From: Akkermansiaceae bacterium
GTDB lineage: Bacteria > Verrucomicrobiota > Verrucomicrobiia > Verrucomicrobiales > Akkermansiaceae
NCBI GenBank assembly: GCA_011524615.1
Contig: WTJZ01000150.1
Span: forward strand, 1-21,497
Reading direction: 5' to 3'
Length of the DNA stretch: 21,497 bases
The position numbers and the translations under genes are program-made. The notes beneath the pieces were generated by a model. The model had not been told where the DNA came from and did no database searches. It worked only from the letters and a program-made list of their open reading frames with translations. Within the stretch, counting starts at the first letter, position 1; every line of letters begins with the position of its first letter. This document shows, in pieces, positions 8,692 through 17,146 of the stretch.

Positions 8692-11600
8692 ATGCATAAA
8701 TATTTATGGATCATCCCTTATATCGTCGCGAACGCTTCCGCTCAAATCACCCCTGTATTCTCAACAACTGAATATATCGAGTCTCACGGTGATTGGCTCA
8801 GTATGTCCAACCGTGACCTTGGTGTAGATCGCAGTCTAGGATCAGACGGTTTTATCTTCTTTGGTAACTTTGATGGCAGTAGTGCAGGAGGGCAGTCATA
8901 CAATTCTAACACTACGTCGTTACCAGAATATGTCTCAGCTCACACAGCTGGTACTCATTTTGACTCCGTTGCCGCTGGCTTCGCTCATTATGGAGTCATT
9001 GATAACCCCGCTAGTCTAGATGGGAATAATGCTTATGCAGGAGTAGCGATCGCTCGAACGAGTGGCGAAGCAGGCCTGGAACTAGAGGTCATGAATTTCA
9101 CGATCTCGGATATTTCCGAGGGAGATGTAGTGAGAGTAGGCATTTTAGCAGGGATTGAGGGTAATCCGGATGGCCGATGGGATCCTACCTCGATCAGCTT
9201 AAGCGATGGAGTCAATAAGGCCACAGTCGGAGATCATGACACCTCCCCTCTTACCATCACAGACACAGGCTGGGTCTTCTTTGATCTCACTTCTGCGGGG
9301 ACATACACAGTGTCTGGGACGACCCGTATCGCGAATACGGGCGGTATCAGTATCGGTGGGCTAACTTTTGATAAAGCTCAGATCACAACAGAGCCGATCA
9401 AACCAGCGTTCACCTCCACTGCGTATGCAGAAATAAGCGGAGATTGGCTGAGTATCTCAGGTAGTGATATAGGCAGCGATGACATACTGGGGACCGACGG
9501 CTTCATCTTTTTCGGAGCATTTAACGGCAGTGCGGCATCTGGTCAGCCTTACACCACCAATGTCTCGAGCTTACCTGCTTATATCTCCAACCATGCTGCT
9601 GGCGCAGACTTCAGCCTCGTCGCTGCAGGGTTCGGATCATACGGGGCTATTGATAACCCTCTCACTCTAGACGGGCAAAATGCCTTTGGAGGAATTGCTG
9701 GAGCACGTGGGGGCGCTGTGGTCGCAGGTTCAGAACTAGAAGTTATGAGCTTCACGATATCAGACCTCGCCCCTGGTGAGGTCGTTCGAGTAGGGATCTT
9801 ATCAGGGATTGAAGCAAACAGTACAGGCATATGGGACGCCACCTCCATCAGCCTCAGTAACGAGAGTTATAAGGCTACGGTAGGAGACCCTAGTTTAGCT
9901 CCTCTCGAGATTACGAATACGGGATGGGTCTTCTTTGATATCACCTCTCCTGGGACATATACGGTCTCAGGGACGACTCGCGTATCCTATGGTGGGGGCG
10001 TCGGCATCGGCGGAATTACCTTTGACAAGACTGGTCTCACCTTAGCGGGGGGCTCTTCTCTGAGTGTCGACTTTGGTTCTATTGAGCCAGAGAGTAGCAC
10101 TTACTTTAATCACTATTCCGATCTCACAATTGCAAATGCAGCTACCGAAGCGTTTGCCAATATCCTAACGGATAGTGAAGGAAGCTACCTAGGTGGAGTC
10201 GGCTTTTCTATCACCAATAATTCTGGACAAGAGACTGGAAGAGCGGTGGTCAACACTGGGAGCGCAGGTTATCCCTTTATCACAGACAGTACGGTATACA
10301 CTGATTGTCTTATCTCGAACGATACAGCCGCAGCCCCATTAACAGACGGGACTGTCTCTCCACTCACTCGGGGTCACTTCGTTCTGACCTTCACAGGCCT
10401 AGACGACTCGCTGACCTATAATCTGTCTGGTGGGTTTTATAACGGCAACTCCAACTTTAACTCCATCTGGACCGCAGATGGGGAATCATTCTCAGCAGAC
10501 AACGCAGATTCTGGTTATGGGATTTTAACAGACCTCTCAACAGACGGAAACGGAACGCTAGAGATTAGTGTGATGAGAGCATCCAATGAGTCCCATCTCG
10601 CCATCGGAGCGCTCAGGCTTACTGCGGTTGGCCCTATTCGAGAGGACGGAGGCTTAAACTTTCCTCTGGTAACCCCTGCAGGGGGATACTCCTTTCCTGA
10701 TGCCTTCCCTGCTCTCACGTTTGATCAGATTGGCTCCTTAGATGTATTAGACGGACACCCAGAAAAACTCTTTGTCGTTCAGACCAATGGCCTCGTATGG
10801 ATGATTCCCGACGTGACCGCGGAGACTCCCGAGAAAGTCTTATTCCTAGACCTTTCCACCTTTGGAACTAATTCTAATAGTAATTCCGTAGGAGGCATCG
10901 CCTTTCACCCTGACTTTGACAATAACGGGTACTGTTATCTAACCTATCCCAGTACCAGATATAACTGCTCACGAGTCTCTCGATTTACAGCTGATCCAAC
11001 CACCTTTGAGTTAATCGACAACTCTACTGAGGTCATCTTCATCGAGGAAAGCTTCCAACCGTCTCATGGCTTTAATCACCCCATATTTGGTCCTGATGGA
11101 TACTTGTACGTTCCTATTGGAGATGGAAAACAGGTTCCATATAATAGCCGACCTCCAGAACGTTTGACACAAACCATTGATGAAGGGTTTTGGTCCTCAG
11201 TTCTGAGAATCGATGTCGATAAGTTGCCAGGCAACTATGAGCCTCAGAACTTGGTCAGTAATGACGCTAATGGGCGCTGGACAGTTCCTGTCGATGAAAA
11301 TGGCTTAGCCTACTACTCTATTCCTGCCGACAATCCATTCTTAGATACTACCTACAATGATGGTCGAGGAGTGTCAGCCGCCTTTAGTAAGGCTACTGAA
11401 CCCTTCAATGTCAGAACAGAGATGTACTGTATTGGACTCCGTAATCCTTGGAAAATTGGCTTTGTCCCAAATACCGACACCCTATGGGTTGCAGACGTGA
11501 TGTCTGCTCAAAAGGAAAGATATTTAATCATGCCGAAAGGCAGCAACGCAGGCTGGGGATTCTATTCAGGCACTGGAGATGTAGAAGAGCTACAGAGTTA

Positions 11601-13737
11601 TTATGGAGTCGAGGCTCCAGCAGATGTGGCGTACATACAGCCTGTTGTCGAATATAATACCTCCGATAGTGGTTCAGGTATTGAGAACAAGTCTATCATT
11701 GGAGGAGACTTCTACACCGCTACTGATATTCCTAAATTATCCGGAGCCTTCATCTTCTGCGACTACAACAGAGGAAATATCTTTGCTCTGCATCGCGATA
11801 ACCACTCTGATTACCAAGAGGTCTATCCTGTGCAACAGACAAACGGTTATTACGCTCTCGATGACACTGGGATGACGGAGTCCACCCTTGGAGGGATCTT
11901 TGACTTTGGAACGTATAATGGTACCGTGGAGCAATTAGGAGTAGAAGCTGGCATCACTGCGATGGTGGCAAACCCGACAACAGGTGAGATGCTCTTAGCG
12001 GATTCGACCTCCATTCGGAAGATCACATACTCGGAGGGAGACTTTGATAGCCAATTACCACAGACACTCACGGCAACGGGAGCGATCAAAGACACGCTGG
12101 ACTTCGTTACCAGTGATGCCATGCATCCCTATGATGTCAACCTGACCTTCTGGTCTGATGGGGCGCTCAAGAGCCGTTACATCAACCTCGTCGACACCTC
12201 GGAGCCGATTACATTTTCTGAGGACGGGTTCTGGGAGTACCCCGCAGGAACAGTCACGATGAAGCACTTTGACATGGATCTGGACAGGGATAACCCTGGA
12301 ACCAATGTGAAACGCATCGAGACTCGCTTCCTCGTGAAGACTCACGACGGATTCTACGGTATGACCTACCAATGGGATGATGAGGGTACAGAAGCGACCT
12401 TAGTCCCAGAAGATGGCGCTAATGTAGATCTCGCAATCACCGAAGGAGGGGTCACAACGACTCAAACCTGGAGACTCCCATCACGCGCAGAATGCTATCA
12501 ATGCCATACCGCAGAGAATCAGGTCATGCTAGGGTTCAACACCCGACAACTCAACCATGAAGGGAGCTTAAACGGGGTCTCTGGAAACTTTCTTACACTA
12601 CTAGAGAACGCAGGCTATCTCTCAACCTTATCAGCAGACCCAAGTTACCTACCGAAGTATAGTCATCCGAGTGACACTTCCGTAGATTTAGAAGAACGGG
12701 CTAAGTCGTACATTGCAGTGAACTGTGCTTATTGCCACTATGACGGCAACAGCTTAGTCCCTGCCTCCTGGTCGGGAGAGCACCATCTGGGGATAAATGC
12801 TACCGATTTACTCCTAGGAGAGGCGATTGGGTTTAAGATTGTCGATACCTCTGACCGCCTAGTGATTCCTGGAGATACGGCGAATTCGATCATTCTGAAT
12901 AGAGCCGCAGCAGCCAATGGCTACTCCCGTATGCCCCCTATCGGAAGTAATGTCATCGACCAAGAAGGCGTCGCCTTACTGACCGAGTGGATCAACAATT
13001 ACGCCAATGTACAACCGGAACTAAATGCCTCTACGTCTAGCCTTAACATCGCGGCCAATACTCCCACAGGCACTAGCCTCGGCGCCGTCATCGATGCCAC
13101 AGATGCGGACTATAGTACGGATCGTAATCAGCTGACCTACTCTATAGTCGCAGGAAATGATGAAGGCTACTTCTCCATTAATGCTCTCACCGGTGAGATT
13201 TCACTCAACGCTGATAGTCCAGCCCCCTTGAGCGCCTCTTCGCAAACCATTACCATCATGGCTACTGACGGGTTCACGAATAACCCAGGAACGGTAACAG
13301 CCGATGTCGCGGTGAACTTCACCCGTATTCCTTATGATTGGGCGCAGTCACAACGAGGTACCCCTCTAGTAGATCCATCGGGAGATAGTGATAATGATGG
13401 CACCCCTGACCTCTTTGAATACTTCGCGGGCTCTAACCCGAATGACCCAGGAGAACGCTTCGCAGTAGATACCCCAATGACACAAGATGATGAAGCCAGC
13501 GATGAACGCGAGTTCTTCTTTGAGTGGTTCATGCGTAAGGAACTAGTAGCAGGGACAGACTACCTCATCCAGGGGATGTCTGAGCACGGCGAGAGCTTTG
13601 AGACCCTTGCTGAGAGCACCGACTATACCGTCGCCCTGGTGGAAGAAGTCGCAGACAACCCTCTGCTCAATCGCATTTGTATCAAGGTTCCATCTAGTGG
13701 CTCTACCTACCTCCTGCGGATTACCGCTGCAGAATAG
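8692..13737 (+). CDS. Exported giant: tandem repeat domains, sorbosone-dehydrogenase-like propeller, di-heme cytochrome region, cadherin-like domain
   Basis: This 1681-aa protein begins with a probable signal peptide ending ANASAQ (about 1-18). Two homologous ~208-residue blocks follow (21-228 and 238-446), then a third beta-rich block with DFGS (about 455-655). A quinoprotein glucose/sorbosone dehydrogenase-like propeller spans about 665-1100, shown by GGIAFHPDFDNNGY, FGPDGYLYVPIGDG and GLRNPWKIGF. Next is a region with WSDGALKSR, resembling the HNE_0200-type (TIGR03806) cytochrome proteins, with heme sites CYQCH (1268-1272) and CAYCH (1345-1349). A cadherin-like domain (about 1445-1544) and a Ca-binding loop DSDNDGTPD (1565-1573) follow. 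The family pattern suggests secreted oxidation of sugars or alcohols with electrons passed to the hemes; the substrate is unknown. No PEP-CTERM or transmembrane anchor is seen at the C-terminus. It has its own AT-rich leader without a Shine-Dalgarno site. Confidence 0.87.
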   Translation: MHKYLWIIPYIVANASAQITPVFSTTEYIESHGDWLSMSNRDLGVDRSLGSDGFIFFGNFDGSSAGGQSYNSNTTSLPEYVSAHTAGTHFDSVAAGFAHYGVIDNPASLDGNNAYAGVAIARTSGEAGLELEVMNFTISDISEGDVVRVGILAGIEGNPDGRWDPTSISLSDGVNKATVGDHDTSPLTITDTGWVFFDLTSAGTYTVSGTTRIANTGGISIGGLTFDKAQITTEPIKPAFTSTAYAEISGDWLSISGSDIGSDDILGTDGFIFFGAFNGSAASGQPYTTNVSSLPAYISNHAAGADFSLVAAGFGSYGAIDNPLTLDGQNAFGGIAGARGGAVVAGSELEVMSFTISDLAPGEVVRVGILSGIEANSTGIWDATSISLSNESYKATVGDPSLAPLEITNTGWVFFDITSPGTYTVSGTTRVSYGGGVGIGGITFDKTGLTLAGGSSLSVDFGSIEPESSTYFNHYSDLTIANAATEAFANILTDSEGSYLGGVGFSITNNSGQETGRAVVNTGSAGYPFITDSTVYTDCLISNDTAAAPLTDGTVSPLTRGHFVLTFTGLDDSLTYNLSGGFYNGNSNFNSIWTADGESFSADNADSGYGILTDLSTDGNGTLEISVMRASNESHLAIGALRLTAVGPIREDGGLNFPLVTPAGGYSFPDAFPALTFDQIGSLDVLDGHPEKLFVVQTNGLVWMIPDVTAETPEKVLFLDLSTFGTNSNSNSVGGIAFHPDFDNNGYCYLTYPSTRYNCSRVSRFTADPTTFELIDNSTEVIFIEESFQPSHGFNHPIFGPDGYLYVPIGDGKQVPYNSRPPERLTQTIDEGFWSSVLRIDVDKLPGNYEPQNLVSNDANGRWTVPVDENGLAYYSIPADNPFLDTTYNDGRGVSAAFSKATEPFNVRTEMYCIGLRNPWKIGFVPNTDTLWVADVMSAQKERYLIMPKGSNAGWGFYSGTGDVEELQSYYGVEAPADVAYIQPVVEYNTSDSGSGIENKSIIGGDFYTATDIPKLSGAFIFCDYNRGNIFALHRDNHSDYQEVYPVQQTNGYYALDDTGMTESTLGGIFDFGTYNGTVEQLGVEAGITAMVANPTTGEMLLADSTSIRKITYSEGDFDSQLPQTLTATGAIKDTLDFVTSDAMHPYDVNLTFWSDGALKSRYINLVDTSEPITFSEDGFWEYPAGTVTMKHFDMDLDRDNPGTNVKRIETRFLVKTHDGFYGMTYQWDDEGTEATLVPEDGANVDLAITEGGVTTTQTWRLPSRAECYQCHTAENQVMLGFNTRQLNHEGSLNGVSGNFLTLLENAGYLSTLSADPSYLPKYSHPSDTSVDLEERAKSYIAVNCAYCHYDGNSLVPASWSGEHHLGINATDLLLGEAIGFKIVDTSDRLVIPGDTANSIILNRAAAANGYSRMPPIGSNVIDQEGVALLTEWINNYANVQPELNASTSSLNIAANTPTGTSLGAVIDATDADYSTDRNQLTYSIVAGNDEGYFSINALTGEISLNADSPAPLSASSQTITIMATDGFTNNPGTVTADVAVNFTRIPYDWAQSQRGTPLVDPSGDSDNDGTPDLFEYFAGSNPNDPGERFAVDTPMTQDDEASDEREFFFEWFMRKELVAGTDYLIQGMSEHGESFETLAESTDYTVALVEEVADNPLLNRICIKVPSSGSTYLLRITAAE
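8752..9375 (+). repeat. Tandem domain repeat, copy 1 (in the giant protein)
   Basis: It encodes residues 21-228. Matching blocks with copy 2 include GDWLS, TDGFIFFG/SDGFIFFG, LEVM-FTISD, VVRVGIL-GIE, TGWVFFD and TYTVSGTTR. Several runs are alike at DNA level too, such as TGGGTCTTCTTTGAT. Confidence 0.9.
9403..10029 (+). repeat. Tandem domain repeat, copy 2 (in the giant protein)
   Basis: It encodes residues 238-446, following copy 1 after a short linker. The fold looks like an all-beta, possibly lectin-like module, but I do not recognise the family. Confidence 0.9.
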
Positions 13738-13753
13738 AGCAGTAGCGCACAGA

Positions 13754-13779
13754 ATTAGGTCTCGCCCTTGAGACCTAAT
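13754..13779. terminator. Hairpin between convergent genes
   Basis: ATTAGGTCTC (13754-13763) pairs perfectly with GAGACCTAAT (13770-13779) around a 6-base loop, 16 bp after the stop of the giant gene and between it and the convergent kinase gene. No good T-tract follows on either strand, so its strength as a terminator is uncertain. Confidence 0.55.
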
Positions 13780-13838
13780 ACCCTCTCAACCATCATCCCC
13801 CTTAACTCGTTCAGAACGAACTCTAGATTTACTCCCCT

Positions 13839-15869
13839 CTACCTATACTCGATGACAAAGTCCTCATGCATACCACTCGCATTCAGTAGCCTTAGCAAGG
13901 CTTGCCCCACCTGACTGCTCTCCTCTGCATATTGTATTGGTAAGGTAAGCTTCTTAATCTTCTTTATATCTAGAGGCTTCGAGAAATGAAGTTCTCTAAC
14001 CTGTGATAAGTCTACGCTGTCGAAAGAACATCCATCGAGCATATTTAAGTAGAAGTAAGACTCAGGGGTAATCACTATCAGATGGTCTAATCTCAACTTG
14101 TCTAGATAGGATATGTAATGCCTAGGTGACAGAGTACTATCTACATTCAGAGGAGCCGGAGCCCGTAAGGTAAGAGAGTTTTTCCTAAACTCAACCCGGG
14201 CATCCTTATTCATTCTCTTGATAATAGCTCTAATGGGTATTCTATAGACCTTTCCATCGCCACACGCTACATCGTATCGCAAGATAGACTCCATATGCTG
14301 AGCTGTGATCTCATGATGAGGCTCCAAGGCACGGAAAATTAACGCTAGCTCCTTGGAATTAGGGCGATGCTCTTTGCTAAAGTGATACTGTTCAAATTCC
14401 TGAGCAATCTGGTACATCACCTTAGTCATAGGAGTATCCGTAATATCTTCGCGTGTCAGGATCTCTGAGAAATTCAAACCAAGGAAATGGGCCTTAACCC
14501 ACATATTAAATGTCGCCGTATGTGTCGCATCCAATTCAAGGCACTTGTTCATTAACACAATGGCTCTCTCGAGCGGAGCGATGGGGTCTTGATTCTCACT
14601 CCCATAATGGAATACCCCTTGGCTCTTATGCATCGCATCGGCAGCAGCTCGGAGGAGACGAGGATGAATATTATCACTCGTGTCTTGGACAACTTGCTCG
14701 AAGGCCTCGTACTCTTGATGTATCGCCTCACTCTCGTTCGCTACCCGTTCAGCCTCGTTTTGATACTGCTCCGCTAGAGTCTGCACCGAACGGGTCTGAG
14801 CCTGAGAGTAAAGCGCGATCGCAACCATAACAACCACAGCGATGAAAGTAACAATCGCCACCCGTTGATGACGCTGGACAAAGCGGAACGCCCGAATCAC
14901 CGGATGCGCTCTCTCCGCTTTAATAGTATATCCTTCCAGGAAGCGGATGATCTCTTGCTTGAGCTCATGTACTGATGCATAGCGGTTCTCTGGCTCTGGA
15001 GCTAGGGCCTGTTGGCACACACTCAGTAAGCGCTTATTAGCAACAGGATGCAGTTGAATCGCGCCCGTACGCGTCTGCTGAAAGATCTCATCTCTACTCT
15101 CACCTTTAAACGGCGGATACCCTGTTAACAGAAAGTACAGTAACGCGCCCAACGAGAACGTGTCTGTATAATAGGACTTCTCACCACCATCAATCTGCTC
15201 AGGAGCCATATAGCCAGGAGTACCCCGAACAGTACCGTACAGAGTATTGAACGCCTGCTCAGAGTCAACAAACGGAGTAGAATCTGACGGAGCAGTCGAA
15301 TCGAGGCGCTTACCTAACCCCCAGTCACACACCACGACCTCGCCAAATGTATCACACTGAATGTTCTCAGGCTTGAGGTCTAGATGCAGTGTCTCCTGTG
15401 AGTGAGCATAGTCGATCGCGTCACAAATCTTTAAGAACGTCTCCAGCTTGGACCGTAAGGAAAGAGGCTGCTGGACATAACTCGCCAGAGTAAAGTCTGA
15501 TCTCAGATCCATCGTAAAATAGGGACGCTGACTCGCCTCCTCCACATTCACGTCATAGACCTTAATAATATTCGGATGATTTAACCGAGCCGTTAACCAA
15601 GCCTCATGAATAAACGCATCAAAGTAAGAGGCATCCAAATTCGGCTTTAACTCTGCTAATGCCACAGGGCGCTGGGTCCTCATGTCATAACATTTGTACA
15701 CAGCCTTTAATGCCCCTGTGCCAATGAGCTCACGCTCCGAATAATGCTGCGCAGAACTACGTAGAAAGTGATAGCTAGGTGAGTCGCGATCCTTATCAGG
15801 CTCTCCTACTAGAGAGAGCCCTTTGTATATCTTCCACAGTTCATCTTCGATATCATCGTATTGATCCAT
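13839..15869 (-). CDS. Transmembrane Ser/Thr protein kinase with displaced ATP lysine
   Basis: 676 aa. A cytoplasmic kinase domain (about 45-312) is followed by one membrane helix (about 337-354), a probable coiled coil (360-400), an alpha-helical possibly TPR-like part and a C-terminal segment with leucine-rich-repeat character (about 614-650). Kinase marks are the glycine loop GTGALKAVY (50-58), alphaC Glu89, HLDLKPEN with catalytic Asp164, Lys166 and Asn169, DWG (182-184, a common bacterial form of DFG) and APE (222-224). The beta3 motif is VALA, so the usual VAxK lysine is Ala72; Lys55 in the glycine loop may replace it, as in WNK kinases. The Arg of HRD is Leu163. The C-terminal half is predicted to face the periplasm and may sense a signal. 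The gene starts 19 bp after the sigma factor gene, with a GAGGCGGG ribosome site, and is surely co-transcribed with it. Confidence 0.9.
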   Translation of the reverse strand: MDQYDDIEDELWKIYKGLSLVGEPDKDRDSPSYHFLRSSAQHYSERELIGTGALKAVYKCYDMRTQRPVALAELKPNLDASYFDAFIHEAWLTARLNHPNIIKVYDVNVEEASQRPYFTMDLRSDFTLASYVQQPLSLRSKLETFLKICDAIDYAHSQETLHLDLKPENIQCDTFGEVVVCDWGLGKRLDSTAPSDSTPFVDSEQAFNTLYGTVRGTPGYMAPEQIDGGEKSYYTDTFSLGALLYFLLTGYPPFKGESRDEIFQQTRTGAIQLHPVANKRLLSVCQQALAPEPENRYASVHELKQEIIRFLEGYTIKAERAHPVIRAFRFVQRHQRVAIVTFIAVVVMVAIALYSQAQTRSVQTLAEQYQNEAERVANESEAIHQEYEAFEQVVQDTSDNIHPRLLRAAADAMHKSQGVFHYGSENQDPIAPLERAIVLMNKCLELDATHTATFNMWVKAHFLGLNFSEILTREDITDTPMTKVMYQIAQEFEQYHFSKEHRPNSKELALIFRALEPHHEITAQHMESILRYDVACGDGKVYRIPIRAIIKRMNKDARVEFRKNSLTLRAPAPLNVDSTLSPRHYISYLDKLRLDHLIVITPESYFYLNMLDGCSFDSVDLSQVRELHFSKPLDIKKIKKLTLPIQYAEESSQVGQALLRLLNASGMHEDFVIEYR

Positions 15870-15888
15870 ACACCCGCCTCACTAGAAT

Positions 15889-16479
15889 CTATATGTTCAC
15901 TTCTTCCTTCAACTTACTGATTTCGACCATTAGGGTGCGCTTCACACGTTGCTTATATTTATAGACTGTATCAACGCTCAACTGTGTACGCGATGCGATC
16001 TCCTCTGTGCTTACCCCCGCCAGACTCCATCTAAAGACTTGTACCGCCTGAGAGTTATACTGCTCTTCCGCACGTTGTAATGCGATCTTACCGAGGTAGT
16101 TCTCCCATTGTCTGACAAAGTACTGATCAAACTGATCTTCTTGAGCGGAGAAGATACCTTCATGCTCTTCCAGGAGAGAAATCTTTTTACTCTCCGAGGC
16201 TAACTTGCGGAAATGCATCTGAACGGTAGAGCGCACGAGAAAGGAAAACCAAGTTCGGAAGCCCCCCTTTTCTCGATCGTAATTCTCCAGTTTACGTGCT
16301 AGATTACTCATTACCTGCTGACGCAAATCGTCTAGATCGTCAGGAAGAACACTTGATTTCCTAAGAAGGTAATAGACAAAGTTATCATAGGTATCAATCA
16401 GCTGATTCCAAGCACCTGTATCATTATGATCCAGTGCTCTTTCTAAAAGTGAATAGCTTGTCTCGTTATTTGAATTCAT
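15889..16479 (-). CDS. ECF-like RNA polymerase sigma-70 factor
   Basis: A 196-aa two-domain sigma factor. Region 2 covers about 21-92, with the acidic core-binding stretch DDLDDLRQQV and FRTWF (74-78) in the DNA-melting/-10 part. A linker follows, then region 4 with a helix-turn-helix about 155-183 (STEEIASRTQLSVDTVYKYK). Length and layout match ECF-type factors of Planctomycetes and Verrucomicrobia, which often sit beside Ser/Thr kinases. It is the first gene of a two-gene unit with the kinase at 13839-15869. No anti-sigma factor is found next to it, so phosphorylation by the kinase is the natural guess for its control (inference). No clear Shine-Dalgarno site precedes the ATG; a downstream start is not favoured because region 2 begins early. 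Confidence 0.88.
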   Translation of the reverse strand: MNSNNETSYSLLERALDHNDTGAWNQLIDTYDNFVYYLLRKSSVLPDDLDDLRQQVMSNLARKLENYDREKGGFRTWFSFLVRSTVQMHFRKLASESKKISLLEEHEGIFSAQEDQFDQYFVRQWENYLGKIALQRAEEQYNSQAVQVFRWSLAGVSTEEIASRTQLSVDTVYKYKQRVKRTLMVEISKLKEEVNI

Positions 16480-17146
16480 AAGCGGTTAGTACAGAGATGA
16501 GGCCGCACCATTAGCTACATGATCATTATCGACGCTCTCAAATACCACTATTACAAAAAATATTTACCTTTGTCTAGATGTAAAAAATAGTCATTAAACC
16601 CAAATGACACAACCTCCACAAAGTGATAAATAATCAAATAAATTCAAACCAAAAATCCAACAAAAAACACTAATAAGTTACAAATAAAAATAAAACCATC
16701 ACCAAACCTCCCACAAAACCAACGTGAACCAATAAACCTTGTATATTACCATCAAAAACAGATTTGACGATAATAGACAAGGGTGTCCGACTCACTGATT
16801 TGGTTACTCATATATAATGGAGTAGATAATCGACCCCAAACTATCTACACACGTCACACAAAATCAACATGCCCCCCCTCGAGGAATCATCATGCTCTCG
16901 TATAAAAATAACTCTATGAGAATCACAGAGCGCGTATCCATATTGGAAAAATTTAGCCTCAATAACTAAAGACGATAATAAGATAAAAAATAACGATCCC
17001 CCTCTGAGAGATCCAGCTCATTATTACTGATTCTCACGACTGCTTGCAATCAACAGCGTTAAACATCTCTCCCCCGTCACCTACCCCGACCCAGAACGTC
17101 TAACTCTCATTACCTTTCTCGGAGCAACAATAAACAAATCAGTGCC
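16480..17146. promoter_or_regulatory. Long AT-rich divergent intergenic region (667 bp)
   Basis: This separates the sigma-kinase unit (-) from the PAS-AraC gene (+) and should hold promoters for both. It is strongly A-rich at about 16540-16780. A TATAAT (16813-16818) is present but has no convincing -35 box. Just after it, GTAGATA (16822-16828) and TATCTAC (16842-16848) form a 7-bp inverted repeat with a 13-base spacer, a possible operator or stem. I find no supported protein gene. An undetected small RNA cannot be excluded. Confidence 0.45.

Noticed and set aside
16764..16818. TTGACG and TATAAT as a sigma-70 promoter pair
   Set aside because: The spacing between the two is far above 16-18 bases, and no other -35 box fits.
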